Origin: Roseovarius aestuarii
GTDB taxonomy: Bacteria > Pseudomonadota > Alphaproteobacteria > Rhodobacterales > Rhodobacteraceae
DNA: 64,000 bases
Direction of reading: 5' to 3'
NCBI RefSeq assembly: GCF_019966515.1
Contig: NZ_JAIMIB010000004.1
Span: 62,001-126,000, forward strand
Of this stretch, positions 28,401 through 36,534 are shown one piece after another. Made by a program: the position numbers and the translations under genes. The notes under the pieces were generated by a model, which was not told the DNA's origin, did no database searches, and saw nothing but the letters and a program-made list of their open reading frames with translations. How positions within the stretch are numbered: position 1 is the stretch's first letter; each line of letters starts with the position of its first letter.

Positions 28401-29056
28401 TCGCCTGTGGCAACAAGCCGCCAGTTCGGGTCATCTGCACCCATGACCCGCTCAAAGGTCCAGATATCTTTCTGACGCTTGGATTGCCCCGGTTTGCCTT
28501 CGATTATCTCGCCATCGCTGGAGCGAACAACAGAAGTCAGCTCGCCCACAAATTTCATAGTAATCTCGGCCCGTTTTGATGCGGTATCAAACCGCGCATC
28601 CTGCAATGCCACCTCACGGACCCCGGCAAAGTCGGCCTCGATGGTCAGGCCCTTTTCCTCACGGGCATCGACCACCTGAACAAAGGTTTCGTACACCTCT
28701 TCCGACAGAAACGGAGTCACTTCATCCAGCTTGCCGCGTTCGAACGCCATCAGGATCATCTCATACGCGCCCCGCGCGCCCTGCAGAAATTCGGTCACGT
28801 TGAATGACTGCTCGGTCCGCTTCATCTCAGCCAAGGCTGCTGCGGCTTCGCTGTCTTCGGCGACATGATCGGTGATGTCACGGTCGGGGCCGCCGTCAAT
28901 GACCTCGAAATCATGCCGACGGTTACTTGACGGCGCCGGACCACGCTGTGCAGGGCCTTCAAACCCATCGCGGGTGCCCAGCACACTTTTCAGGCGCAAA
29001 ATCAGAAAGATGGCAATGCCGGCCAACACCAAAAGCTGTAGGATGGGCGAATTCAT
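28397..29056 (-). CDS. Tim44/TimA-family putative adaptor protein
   Basis: 219 aa from ATG 29056 (MNSPILQLLVLAG), placed by AAGAGGT upstream; a longer open frame is not conserved. One N-terminal membrane anchor, then a Tim44-like domain (about 75-215) with FLQGARGAYEMILMAFERGK. In mitochondria Tim44 recruits Hsp70 to the translocase; alphaproteobacterial TimA-like proteins are membrane adaptors of unclear partner. Divergent from fxsA-secB, an arrangement common in the Rhodobacteraceae. Confidence 0.9.
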   Translation of the reverse strand: MNSPILQLLVLAGIAIFLILRLKSVLGTRDGFEGPAQRGPAPSSNRRHDFEVIDGGPDRDITDHVAEDSEAAAALAEMKRTEQSFNVTEFLQGARGAYEMILMAFERGKLDEVTPFLSEEVYETFVQVVDAREEKGLTIEADFAGVREVALQDARFDTASKRAEITMKFVGELTSVVRSSDGEIIEGKPGQSKRQKDIWTFERVMGADDPNWRLVATGE

Positions 29057-29165
29057 TTGTACCTCTTGTCGTGTGGGGCATGGTAACACCGTTGTCACGC
29101 TCTTATGTAGGGGGTCAACGCACCCAAGTCCACTATGTGCGCGGTAAAACAAAGGAGTCGCCCTA

Positions 29166-29651
29166 ATGTGGCTGTTTCTGGCCTTTCTCGCCGTTCCATT
29201 GATCGAAATTGCCCTGTTTATCCAGGTTGGCGGCCTTATCGGGCTGTGGCCGACACTTGCTATCGTGGTACTGACGGCGATTCTAGGCACCTGGCTGGTA
29301 CGAACACAGGGAGCCATGGCGATAGGCGAGCTGCGACGCTCGTTTTCCAATCTTGATGATCCTACCGAACCGCTGGCGCATGGCGCGATGATTCTGCTGG
29401 CAGGCGCACTTTTGCTGACGCCGGGGTTTTTTACCGACGGTGCCGGCTTTGCCCTGCTGATGCCGCAGGTGCGCCGTGCCGCGTTTGAGTATTTGAAAAA
29501 ACGCATTCATGTGCAGCGGTTTGAAATGGGTCAGCAGGATCCGATGGCCCGGCCCACTCCCGGCGCATCCGGTGTCATCGACGGCGACTTTCACGAGGTT
29601 GAGCCGCCGAAAAAACCTACCCATCAGTCTTCTGGCTGGACTAAGCATTGA
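29166..29651 (+). CDS. fxsA: FxsA-family membrane protein
   Basis: 161 aa. Three or four hydrophobic segments with the FxsA motifs PLIEIALFIQVGG, GTWLVRTQG and ALLLTPGFFTDGAG, then a hydrophilic tail. E. coli FxsA relieves phage T7 F-exclusion when overproduced; the normal role is unknown. Start ATG 29166 follows AAAGGAGTCGCCCTA. secB is 59 bp downstream. Confidence 0.92.
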   Translation: MWLFLAFLAVPLIEIALFIQVGGLIGLWPTLAIVVLTAILGTWLVRTQGAMAIGELRRSFSNLDDPTEPLAHGAMILLAGALLLTPGFFTDGAGFALLMPQVRRAAFEYLKKRIHVQRFEMGQQDPMARPTPGASGVIDGDFHEVEPPKKPTHQSSGWTKH

Positions 29652-29710
29652 GACACCGGTCCCTAGCTGTTAAGCCTGCGCCAAATTTCTGACCTCTCTG
29701 GAGCATATAA

Positions 29711-30214
29711 ATGGCCGAAAATGAAAACGGTGCAGCCCAACAGGCGCCGCAGGTAAAAATGAACGTCCTGACGCAGTTCGTGCGTGATCTATCCTTTGAA
29801 AATATCCTCGCGCAAAGGGGTACCGGTGGCGACGTTCAGCTGGACGTGACCGTGGGCGTTAATCTGGACGCGAAAAAGCGTAAGATCGAGCATCAATATG
29901 AAGTCACGATGAAGCTCAATGTAGCGGGCAAGAACAAGACCAAGGAAAACGAACCGCTGTTTCTGCTCGAAATCGAATATACCGGGGTTTTCCATGTCGA
30001 GGGCGTGCCCGAAGATCAGATGCACCCGTTCCTGCTGATCGAATGCCCGCGGATGACCTTCCCCTATGTACGCCGGATCGTCAGCGATGTGACGCGCGAT
30101 GGCGGCTTCCCGCCTCTCAATCTGGAAAGCATCGATTTCATGCAGCTTTATCGCAATGAAATCAGCCGCCGTAAGGCCGCATCAAAAGACGAAACCGTTA
30201 AGCCGGACGCTTAA
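29711..30214 (+). CDS. secB: Protein-export chaperone SecB
   Basis: 167 aa with typical SecB segments (QFVRDLSFENILAQRG, CPRMTFPYVRRIVSDVTRDGGFPPL). Tetrameric cytoplasmic chaperone that keeps precursors unfolded and hands them to SecA. Convergent with dnaQ, the two stops overlapping by 4 bp, so no terminator separates them. Confidence 0.97.
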   Translation: MAENENGAAQQAPQVKMNVLTQFVRDLSFENILAQRGTGGDVQLDVTVGVNLDAKKRKIEHQYEVTMKLNVAGKNKTKENEPLFLLEIEYTGVFHVEGVPEDQMHPFLLIECPRMTFPYVRRIVSDVTRDGGFPPLNLESIDFMQLYRNEISRRKAASKDETVKPDA

Positions 30215-30945
30215 CCCAGTTTCTTCCACAGCGCCGCGTCGCCCAACGTTTCAACAAACGCCTCATGGGCGGCGGCTTCTGCCGCGGTCAGCCGGGGCGG
30301 CAGCGGTTCCGGTCGCGGCGCTGGCCGCCAATCCCCGGCCGCGGTCGATCCGCCACCCGCAGAACCAGTTGTGGCGCTCAGCGCGAAATCCGGTTGCCGC
30401 CCACCGATCAACTCCAGATACACTTCTGCCAGAATTTCGGAATCGAGCAGCGCCCCGTGCAGCGTTCGTGTTGAATTGTCGATGCCAAAGCGGCGACAGA
30501 GTGCATCCAGCGATGCAGGCGAGCCGGGGAATTTCTTGCGCGCAATCGCCAGTGTATCGACCACCCGGTCCATCGACAATTTGGGCAGGGACATCCAGCC
30601 TAACTCGGCATTCAGAAACTTCATGTCAAAGGATGCGTTATGCGCCACCAACCGGGCGTCACCGATAAAATCGATGAAATCCCGCCCGATGGCCTCAAAT
30701 ACCGGTTTGTCCTTCAATATAACTTCGCCGGGTTTCGGCGGACGCGGGCTTGACAACAGATCGGGGCCAATCCCGTGGATGCCAAAAGCCTCGTCCGGCA
30801 TACCGCGCTTGGGATTAATATACTGGTGATAGGTTCGGCCCGTGGGCATGTGGTTCAGCAACTCCACCGCACCGATTTCGACGATGCGGTCGCCCTTCTC
30901 GGGCTCAAAACCCGTGGTTTCGGTATCGAAGACAATCTCACGCAT
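30211..30945 (-). CDS. dnaQ: DNA polymerase III epsilon subunit
   Basis: 244 aa. Proofreading 3'-5' exonuclease of the DEDDh type: ExoI FDTETTGF at residues 6-13, ExoII region with VAHNASFDMKFLNAEL, ExoIII HGALLDSEILAEVY. The C-terminal tail after about residue 185 would bind the alpha subunit. Start overlaps coaE by 8 bp; last gene of the maf-aroE-coaE-dnaQ operon. Confidence 0.96.
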   Translation of the reverse strand: MREIVFDTETTGFEPEKGDRIVEIGAVELLNHMPTGRTYHQYINPKRGMPDEAFGIHGIGPDLLSSPRPPKPGEVILKDKPVFEAIGRDFIDFIGDARLVAHNASFDMKFLNAELGWMSLPKLSMDRVVDTLAIARKKFPGSPASLDALCRRFGIDNSTRTLHGALLDSEILAEVYLELIGGRQPDFALSATTGSAGGGSTAAGDWRPAPRPEPLPPRLTAAEAAAHEAFVETLGDAALWKKLG

Positions 30946-31531
30946 TTTTCAACCTGCCCCTGATCTCTTTCACCACAGCCTGCACCTGTTCGCGCGCATG
31001 CTCAAGCGTATCCGTTATGATGACGAAGTCAGCACGATTTCGCTTCTCTGCGTCAGGCATTTGCTTAGCCAGGATCACGTCAAGCTCTGCCTCGCTCATG
31101 CTACCCCGATCCAGAACCCTTTTCCGCTGTATCTCGGGCGGAGCGGTAACACAGACCGTCGCATCCATGTGCCTGTCGCTACCGGTTTCAAACAAAAGCG
31201 GAATATCAAGAACCGCGATATCGGTTTCACAGTCACGCAGGAAAATATCACGGTCCCAGGCCACCAGAGGGTGCACGAATTTTTCGATCTTCTTCAGCGC
31301 ACTCGCATCCGTGGTGATGACGGATTTCAACTGTGCCCGTGATACTGCACCGTCGACGATGGCTTCTGGAAATGCTTCGCTCATCGGCGCAACAGCCGCG
31401 CCGCCGCGGGAGTAAAGCCGGTGAACCGCTGCATCTGCATCCCAAACCGCGCAGCCTTCATCGGCAAAAAGCTGAGCCGTGGTGGATTTTCCCATCCCGA
31501 TTGATCCGGTCAGCCCCAGCTTGAATGTCAT
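30938..31531 (-). CDS. coaE: Dephospho-CoA kinase
   Basis: 197 aa. P-loop GSIGMGKST (residues 9-17), then FADEGCAVWDADAAVHRLY and the lid-region motif RVLDRGSMSE. Last step of coenzyme A synthesis: ATP-dependent 3'-phosphorylation of dephospho-CoA. Overlaps aroE by 4 bp and dnaQ by 8 bp. Confidence 0.96.
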   Translation of the reverse strand: MTFKLGLTGSIGMGKSTTAQLFADEGCAVWDADAAVHRLYSRGGAAVAPMSEAFPEAIVDGAVSRAQLKSVITTDASALKKIEKFVHPLVAWDRDIFLRDCETDIAVLDIPLLFETGSDRHMDATVCVTAPPEIQRKRVLDRGSMSEAELDVILAKQMPDAEKRNRADFVIITDTLEHAREQVQAVVKEIRGRLKNA

Positions 31532-32361
31532 GCCAGAACGGCCGCACGTGTAGCGTCATCAACCTCGGGCCGATGGCCAAACCAGCGCTCGAATGCCGGC
31601 ACGGCCTGATGTAGCAGCATCCCCAGCCCGTCCACGGTGACGCAGCCCATTTCCCCAGCTTCGCGCAAAAGTCGGGTTTGCAATGGTGCATAGACAAGGT
31701 CGGTCACCACCGCGCCTTTGCGCAATCCATCAAGTGGCACTCGCAGCTCGGGCTTGCCAACCATGCCAAGCGAGGTGGTATTCACCACGGTTGCGGCCAC
31801 ATCCATCATGTTGCCCGCCTGTACCCAATCGACAACCCGCAGCCGGTTACCAAAATCCGATTGGAGTCCTTCGGCCCGGACCCGTGTTCGGTTCGCGATC
31901 ATGATTTCCGGCACGCCAACTTCCAGCAACGAGGCAATGACCGCGCGCGCGGCTCCGCCCGCACCCAATACAGCGGCAGGCCCCGCCTTTGGATTCCATG
32001 TTGGTGCATTCTGCCGCAGATTCTGGATGAAACCGTAGCCATCGGTATTGTCGGCATGCAGTTTGCCATCGCGCCGGAAGATCAACGTGTTCGCCGCCCC
32101 GATCAGTGACGCCCGATCCGTGACCAGATCGGCCAGCTCCATCACCTTTTCCTTGTGCGGCACGGTGATGTTTACGCCGACAAAGCCCATTTTCCGCAAT
32201 GTCCTGATCACATCCGGCAGATCATCTGCGGTGACATCCATCGGGATATAATATCCCGGTATATAATGTGTCTTCAGCCAGTGCCCATGCAGATGCGGCG
32301 ATCTGGAATGTGCGATCGGATGTCCGATCACCCCTGCCAGCGGTATCTTCTTGTCACTCAT
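31528..32361 (-). CDS. aroE: Shikimate dehydrogenase
   Basis: 277 aa. Substrate-binding start IGHPIAHSRSPHLHGHW, catalytic-lysine region NITVPHKEKVMEL, glycine-rich NADP site VLGAGGAARAVI (about 129-140), and NTTSLGM near the cofactor. Reduces 3-dehydroshikimate to shikimate in aromatic amino-acid synthesis. Tightly overlapping operon with maf, coaE and dnaQ. Confidence 0.97.
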   Translation of the reverse strand: MSDKKIPLAGVIGHPIAHSRSPHLHGHWLKTHYIPGYYIPMDVTADDLPDVIRTLRKMGFVGVNITVPHKEKVMELADLVTDRASLIGAANTLIFRRDGKLHADNTDGYGFIQNLRQNAPTWNPKAGPAAVLGAGGAARAVIASLLEVGVPEIMIANRTRVRAEGLQSDFGNRLRVVDWVQAGNMMDVAATVVNTTSLGMVGKPELRVPLDGLRKGAVVTDLVYAPLQTRLLREAGEMGCVTVDGLGMLLHQAVPAFERWFGHRPEVDDATRAAVLA

Positions 32362-32957
32362 TGCTCAATTATCCCCCGAAGCCCGAGATATGACAGAAGA
32401 TCCAGCAGCGGCAACCCAAGCACCGTAAAGTAATCTCCGTCAATCTGCGAAAATAACCTGACGCCCTCTTCTTCCAGCATATAGGCGCCGACCGAATGCC
32501 GGATACTGTCCCAGTTTCGCTCTATATAACCGTCAAGATAGGCATCTGAAAAGCGCCGCATCGTCATGCGAACCACGCCGACATGCCGCCAGACGGGCTG
32601 GCCGTTTTCGCAGATGACCACAGCAGATAGCAGATCATGCCGTTTACCCCGCAGCTGCTGCAATTGATCTCGCGCCTCACCCGGAGATGATGGCTTAGAC
32701 AACAGGTTTTTTTCAAAACTAAGCACCTGATCGCAGCCGATCACCAGCGCGCCGGGCAGTTTGTCGCTGACCTTTCGCGCTTTCAACTCTGCCAACGTAT
32801 CGGCAATATCGCGCGCCGGAGCCGCGTCGGCCAGCAGCGCATCGCGTACCATCTCTTCATCGACCCGCGCCGAATGAACGGCGAAATTCAGTCCTGCGTT
32901 GCGCAAGAGCTGCTGCCGTATCTGCGACCCCGAAGCCAAGATCAGTTCTTGAGACAT
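32358..32957 (-). CDS. maf: Maf-family nucleotide pyrophosphatase
   Basis: 199 aa from ATG 32957 (MSQELILASGSQIRQQLL), the usual Maf start; the frame stays open further into the origin region but without conserved sequence. Maf motifs LASGS ... RQQLLRNAG, DIADTLAELKARKV and VIGCDQVL are present. Hydrolyses non-canonical or ordinary nucleoside triphosphates, so acts in housecleaning or division control. First gene left of the putative origin; its stop overlaps aroE by 4 bp. Confidence 0.93.
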   Translation of the reverse strand: MSQELILASGSQIRQQLLRNAGLNFAVHSARVDEEMVRDALLADAAPARDIADTLAELKARKVSDKLPGALVIGCDQVLSFEKNLLSKPSSPGEARDQLQQLRGKRHDLLSAVVICENGQPVWRHVGVVRMTMRRFSDAYLDGYIERNWDSIRHSVGAYMLEEEGVRLFSQIDGDYFTVLGLPLLDLLSYLGLRGIIEQ

Positions 32958-33361
32958 GTGGAAAACCCGATGATATCTTAAGAGATGTTTAAGAATAGTT
33001 TCCCGACAAATCCATCCCTCCGCAGTGACCTGTGCAAATCGCGCGGTTTCACGGCATTTCGAATTTTTCATCCCGCTGTGGAAAAGGAAAACTTAGCGCC
33101 CGGGACAATTTGTGAAGCTAAAATTTTATCCCGGACTTATCAACATGTTGTCCAGAGATAGATTTACTTATCATATTGATATTAAATATATTTTCTTATC
33201 GGCCTATACTGCCCACAGTTTTATCAACGTAGATACCTGCTTGTTTAAAATCTGAGAATAACCCAATAATCCACAAGAACAGCCCGCCCTACATAAACAT
33301 CATCCTTTCTTATCTTTCTATTTATTATTAAGGGAGGGTTGCTCAGAATTGGGGAAAGATC
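32958..33361. other. Probable chromosomal replication origin (oriC)
   Basis: A 404-bp gene-free, AT-rich gap between divergent maf and hemJ. DnaA-box-like sites, each one or two mismatches from TTATCCACA: TTTTCCACA on the minus strand at 32957-32965 and 33077-33085, TTATCCCGG (33126-33134), TTATCAACA (33137-33145), TTATCAACG (33221-33229) and TAATCCACA (33267-33275). An AT-rich stretch (about 33155-33200) could be the unwinding element. Genes immediately left run leftward and genes right run rightward, and parA/parB with parS lie close by. The maf/hemJ-rho-mnmE junction is the typical origin location in the Rhodobacteraceae. Confidence 0.8.
32978..32992. promoter_or_regulatory. CtrA-like binding site in the origin region
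   Basis: TTAA-N7-TTAA (TTAA 32978-32981, TTAA 32989-32992) matches the CtrA consensus core; the trailing base is G rather than C. It lies 21 bp upstream of the maf ATG at the left edge of the putative oriC. Confidence 0.4.
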
Positions 33362-33811
33362 ATGGGTGACTTTCTGGCAGACCTTTATCCCTGGACCAAA
33401 GCCTTCCATATCATGTCTGTAATCGCGTGGATGGCAGGTCTGTTTTATCTTCCTCGTCTTTTTGTACATCACGTCGAACAGGCTGAGAAGAGTGATGAGA
33501 TTGATCCTCTCTTCCAGATGATGGAGTTGAAACTTCTGCGTCTGATCATGAACCCGGCGATGGTTGCCACTTGGATCTTTGGGCTGATGCTTGTTTTTAC
33601 ACCGGGCATTGTCGATTGGTCGGCGATCTGGCCTTACACCAAGGCGGTGGCTGTGTTGGTGATGACCTGGTTTCATCACTGGTTGGGATATCGCCGCAAG
33701 GATTTCGTCGCCGGACAGAACACACTGAGCGGCCGTCACTATCGGATGATGAACGAAGTCCCGACTGTATTGATGGTGATCATCGTGCTTTCGGTCGTCA
33801 TACGGTTCTAG
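33362..33811 (+). CDS. hemJ: Protoporphyrinogen IX oxidase HemJ
   Basis: 149 aa, four membrane segments. The N-terminal WTKAFHIMSVIAWMAGLFYLPRL contains the conserved His of the HemJ/UPF0093 family, with the later LMNPAM and NEVPTVLMVIIV segments also typical. Oxidises protoporphyrinogen IX to protoporphyrin IX in heme synthesis. Start ATG 33362 follows GGGGAAAGATC. First gene right of the putative origin; its promoter must be in the origin gap. Confidence 0.92.
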   Translation: MGDFLADLYPWTKAFHIMSVIAWMAGLFYLPRLFVHHVEQAEKSDEIDPLFQMMELKLLRLIMNPAMVATWIFGLMLVFTPGIVDWSAIWPYTKAVAVLVMTWFHHWLGYRRKDFVAGQNTLSGRHYRMMNEVPTVLMVIIVLSVVIRF

Positions 33812-33817
33812 CCGTTG

Positions 33818-33846
33818 TTGACTCGCTCCTGCTGGCCTCTTATGTA
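33818..33846 (+). promoter_or_regulatory. Probable sigma-70 promoter of rho
   Basis: TTGACT, 17-bp spacer, TATGTA. Predicts a leader of about 80 nt before the rho ATG, which contains a nine-codon reading frame. Confidence 0.6.
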
Positions 33847-33892
33847 GCGTTTCCAAGCGCCCGTCCGGGTGACCTGTTTTTCCAGCAATGAA

Positions 33893-33922
33893 ATGAATGC
33901 GCGCGCCAGCTGCCGCTTCTAA
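33893..33922 (+). CDS. Possible nine-residue leader peptide of rho
   Basis: ATG-to-TAA frame reading MNARASCRF, ending 11 bp before the rho start. It is within the predicted rho leader. The SCRF end is notable because the E. coli rho leader peptide RhoL, as I recall it, also contains SCRF. No strong ribosome-binding site is visible, so translation is uncertain. Confidence 0.35.
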   Translation: MNARASCRF

Positions 33923-33933
33923 GGTATATTCCC

Positions 33934-35205
33934 ATGTCCCAAGAAAAACTCAATCTTGCCGATCTCAAGGCACAAACCGCCAAAGACCTTCTGTCAATGG
34001 CTGAAGAACTTGAGATCGAAAATGCGTCGACCATGCGTAAAGGTGAGATGATGTTCCAGATCCTGCGTGAACGCGCGGATGAGGGATGGGAGATTTCGGG
34101 CGACGGTGTGCTCGAAGTGCTGCAAGACGGTTTCGGCTTTCTGCGCTCCCCCGAGGCGAATTATTTGCCGGGCCCCGATGACATTTACGTCTCGCCCGAG
34201 ATGATCCGCAAATTTTCACTCCGCACCGGTGATACGATCGACGGTTTCATCAAGGCGCCCGAGGAGAACGAGCGCTATTTTGCGCTTACCTCCGTCACCC
34301 AGATCAATTTCGAAGATCCCGAGAAAGCCAAACACAAGATCGCTTTCGATAACCTGACACCGCTCTATCCGGAAGAGCGGCTGAAAATGGAAATTGAGGA
34401 TCCGACGATCAAGGATAAATCCGCGCGGGTGATCGACTTGGTCGCGCCGATCGGCAAAGGCCAGCGGTCGCTGATCGTGGCCCCGCCGCGGACCGGTAAA
34501 ACCGTGATCCTGCAAAATATCGCTGCCAGTATCGCTGCCAACCACCCAGAATGCTATTTGATCGTCCTGCTGATTGATGAGCGCCCCGAAGAGGTGACCG
34601 ACATGCAGCGTTCGGTCAAAGGTGAGGTCATCAGCTCAACCTTCGATGAACCTGCCACGCGCCACGTTGCTGTGTCTGAAATGGTGATCGAGAAAGCCAA
34701 GCGCTTGGTTGAGCATAAACGAGATGTTGTGATCTTACTTGATTCAATCACAAGACTTGGTAGAGCGTTCAACACTGTCGTGCCCTCTTCCGGTAAAGTT
34801 CTGACCGGTGGTGTGGATGCTAACGCCCTGCAACGGCCAAAGCGGTTCTTTGGTGCGGCGCGGAATATTGAAGAAGGCGGCTCGCTTACCATCGTCTCCA
34901 CCGCGCTGATCGACACCGGCAGCCGGATGGACGAGGTGATCTTTGAGGAATTCAAAGGTACCGGTAATAGCGAACTGGTGCTGGATCGCAAGATCGCCGA
35001 CAAACGCGTCTTCCCGGCCATTGATATTCTGAAGTCGGGCACACGGAAAGAGGATCTGCTGATCGACAAGATCGACCTGCAGAAAACCTTTGTCCTGCGC
35101 CGTATCCTCAACCCGATGGGCACCACCGACGCGATCGAATTCCTGTTATCGAAGCTTAAACAAACCAAGACAAACTCAGAATTCTTCGATTCGATGAACA
35201 CCTGA
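33934..35205 (+). CDS. rho: Transcription termination factor Rho
   Basis: 423 aa, normal length. N-terminal helical domain and the cold-shock-like RNA-binding domain ([21 protein letters not shown] about residues 54-74), then the RecA-type ATPase with Walker A PPRTGKTV and Walker [15 protein letters not shown]. Hexameric helicase that ends transcription. Own promoter within the hemJ-rho gap; mnmE follows after 22 bp. Confidence 0.98.
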   Translation: MSQEKLNLADLKAQTAKDLLSMAEELEIENASTMRKGEMMFQILRERADEGWEISGDGVLEVLQDGFGFLRSPEANYLPGPDDIYVSPEMIRKFSLRTGDTIDGFIKAPEENERYFALTSVTQINFEDPEKAKHKIAFDNLTPLYPEERLKMEIEDPTIKDKSARVIDLVAPIGKGQRSLIVAPPRTGKTVILQNIAASIAANHPECYLIVLLIDERPEEVTDMQRSVKGEVISSTFDEPATRHVAVSEMVIEKAKRLVEHKRDVVILLDSITRLGRAFNTVVPSSGKVLTGGVDANALQRPKRFFGAARNIEEGGSLTIVSTALIDTGSRMDEVIFEEFKGTGNSELVLDRKIADKRVFPAIDILKSGTRKEDLLIDKIDLQKTFVLRRILNPMGTTDAIEFLLSKLKQTKTNSEFFDSMNT

Positions 35206-35227
35206 CCGGGACGCCGCGAGGCCAATC

Positions 35228-36514
35228 ATGGACACCGTCTATGCTCTTTCAACAGCGCAAGGCAAAGCCGGCGTTGCGGTAATCCGCATTTCCGGGCCTC
35301 AGGCATTGTCGGCGGCGCGGGCGCTTTGTGGGGATGTACCGCCCTTCCGGCAGGCGTCTCTGCGTAACTTGCACGATGCTGCTGGACGACGGCTCGACGA
35401 AGCCTTGGTGTTAACCTTTCCCGAGGATGGTAGTTTCACCGGCGAGGATGTTGTTGAACTGCAAACCCACGGCAGCGTCGCGGTGATATCGTCATTGCTG
35501 GATGAGCTATCGCGCAGTGTCGGATTGCGCCCGGCAGAACCTGGCGAGTTTACCCGTCGCGCATTGGAAAACGGTCGTCTTGATCTGGCACAGGTCGAAG
35601 GACTTGCCGATCTGATCGATGCTGAAACCGAGGCGCAGCGCCGTCAGGCCATGCGGGTTCTGTCGGGCGATCTGGGTAAGCGCGCCGATGGTTGGCGGCA
35701 GAACCTGATCCGCGCTGCGGCATTGTTGGAAGCCACGATTGATTTTGCCGACGAGGACGTACCGGTTGACGTTTCTCCGGAAGTGACCGAACTGGTTTCA
35801 ACAGTGGTCGCAGAGCTGGAAAGCGAGATCAGGGGCGTCGGGAATGCTGAACGAATACGAACCGGGTTCGAAGTGGCTATCATAGGTGCGCCAAATGTTG
35901 GAAAATCAACTCTTCTCAATAGCTTAGCGGGTCGCGATGCAGCGATAACTTCGGAATTTGCCGGAACGACGCGGGATGTGATTGAGGTTCGTATGGACCT
36001 TGGCGGGCTTCCTGTCACATTGCTCGATACTGCTGGTTTGCGCGAGACGGATGATGTCGTGGAAACCATCGGTATCGACCGGGCGCGACAGCGCGCGCGG
36101 CAGGCGGATCTGAGGGTATTCCTGATTCAAGATGCCGCCACTCCTGACCTTAACGTCGAAGCAGACGATATCATCCTGACCGCCAAAGCTGATCTTCTGG
36201 ACGACAAAACAAATGCAGTATCAGGGCAGACAGGGTACGGCGTCTCGCAGCTGATTGAACGGATCACAGATGTGCTGAAAACCCGGGCTGCTGGCGTGGG
36301 TATCGCTACACGGTTGCGTCATAAGCAGGCGATGGAACGTGGCTGCCAAGCGCTGAGCGCCGCGATGACGCTGCTGCCCCAGGGCGAGGAAACGGCAGAT
36401 ATCGCGGCAGAGGAAATCCGGACCGCTATTCGCGCGCTTGATTCTCTGGTAGGACGCGTAGATATCGAAAGCGTTCTGGATGAGATTTTTGCCAGTTTCT
36501 GCCTTGGTAAATGA
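35228..36514 (+). CDS. mnmE: tRNA modification GTPase MnmE (TrmE)
   Basis: 428 aa. N-terminal folate-binding domain ([19 protein letters not shown]), helical domain, central GTPase with G1 GAPNVGKST and G3 DTAGLRET, and the C-terminal catalytic FCLGK. With MnmG installs the 5-carboxymethylaminomethyl group on U34 of certain tRNAs. mnmG starts 12 bp later, so the two partners are co-expressed. Confidence 0.97.
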   Translation: MDTVYALSTAQGKAGVAVIRISGPQALSAARALCGDVPPFRQASLRNLHDAAGRRLDEALVLTFPEDGSFTGEDVVELQTHGSVAVISSLLDELSRSVGLRPAEPGEFTRRALENGRLDLAQVEGLADLIDAETEAQRRQAMRVLSGDLGKRADGWRQNLIRAAALLEATIDFADEDVPVDVSPEVTELVSTVVAELESEIRGVGNAERIRTGFEVAIIGAPNVGKSTLLNSLAGRDAAITSEFAGTTRDVIEVRMDLGGLPVTLLDTAGLRETDDVVETIGIDRARQRARQADLRVFLIQDAATPDLNVEADDIILTAKADLLDDKTNAVSGQTGYGVSQLIERITDVLKTRAAGVGIATRLRHKQAMERGCQALSAAMTLLPQGEETADIAAEEIRTAIRALDSLVGRVDIESVLDEIFASFCLGK

Positions 36515-36518
36515 GGAG

Positions 36519-36534
36519 TGTTTCACGTGAAACA
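36519..36534. other. parS centromere site 1
   Basis: Perfect 16-bp palindrome TGTTTCACGTGAAACA, the universal ParB-binding parS sequence. It spans the mnmE-mnmG junction and the first codons of mnmG, about 3.3 kb from the putative oriC and 3.3 kb upstream of parB. Confidence 0.95.
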
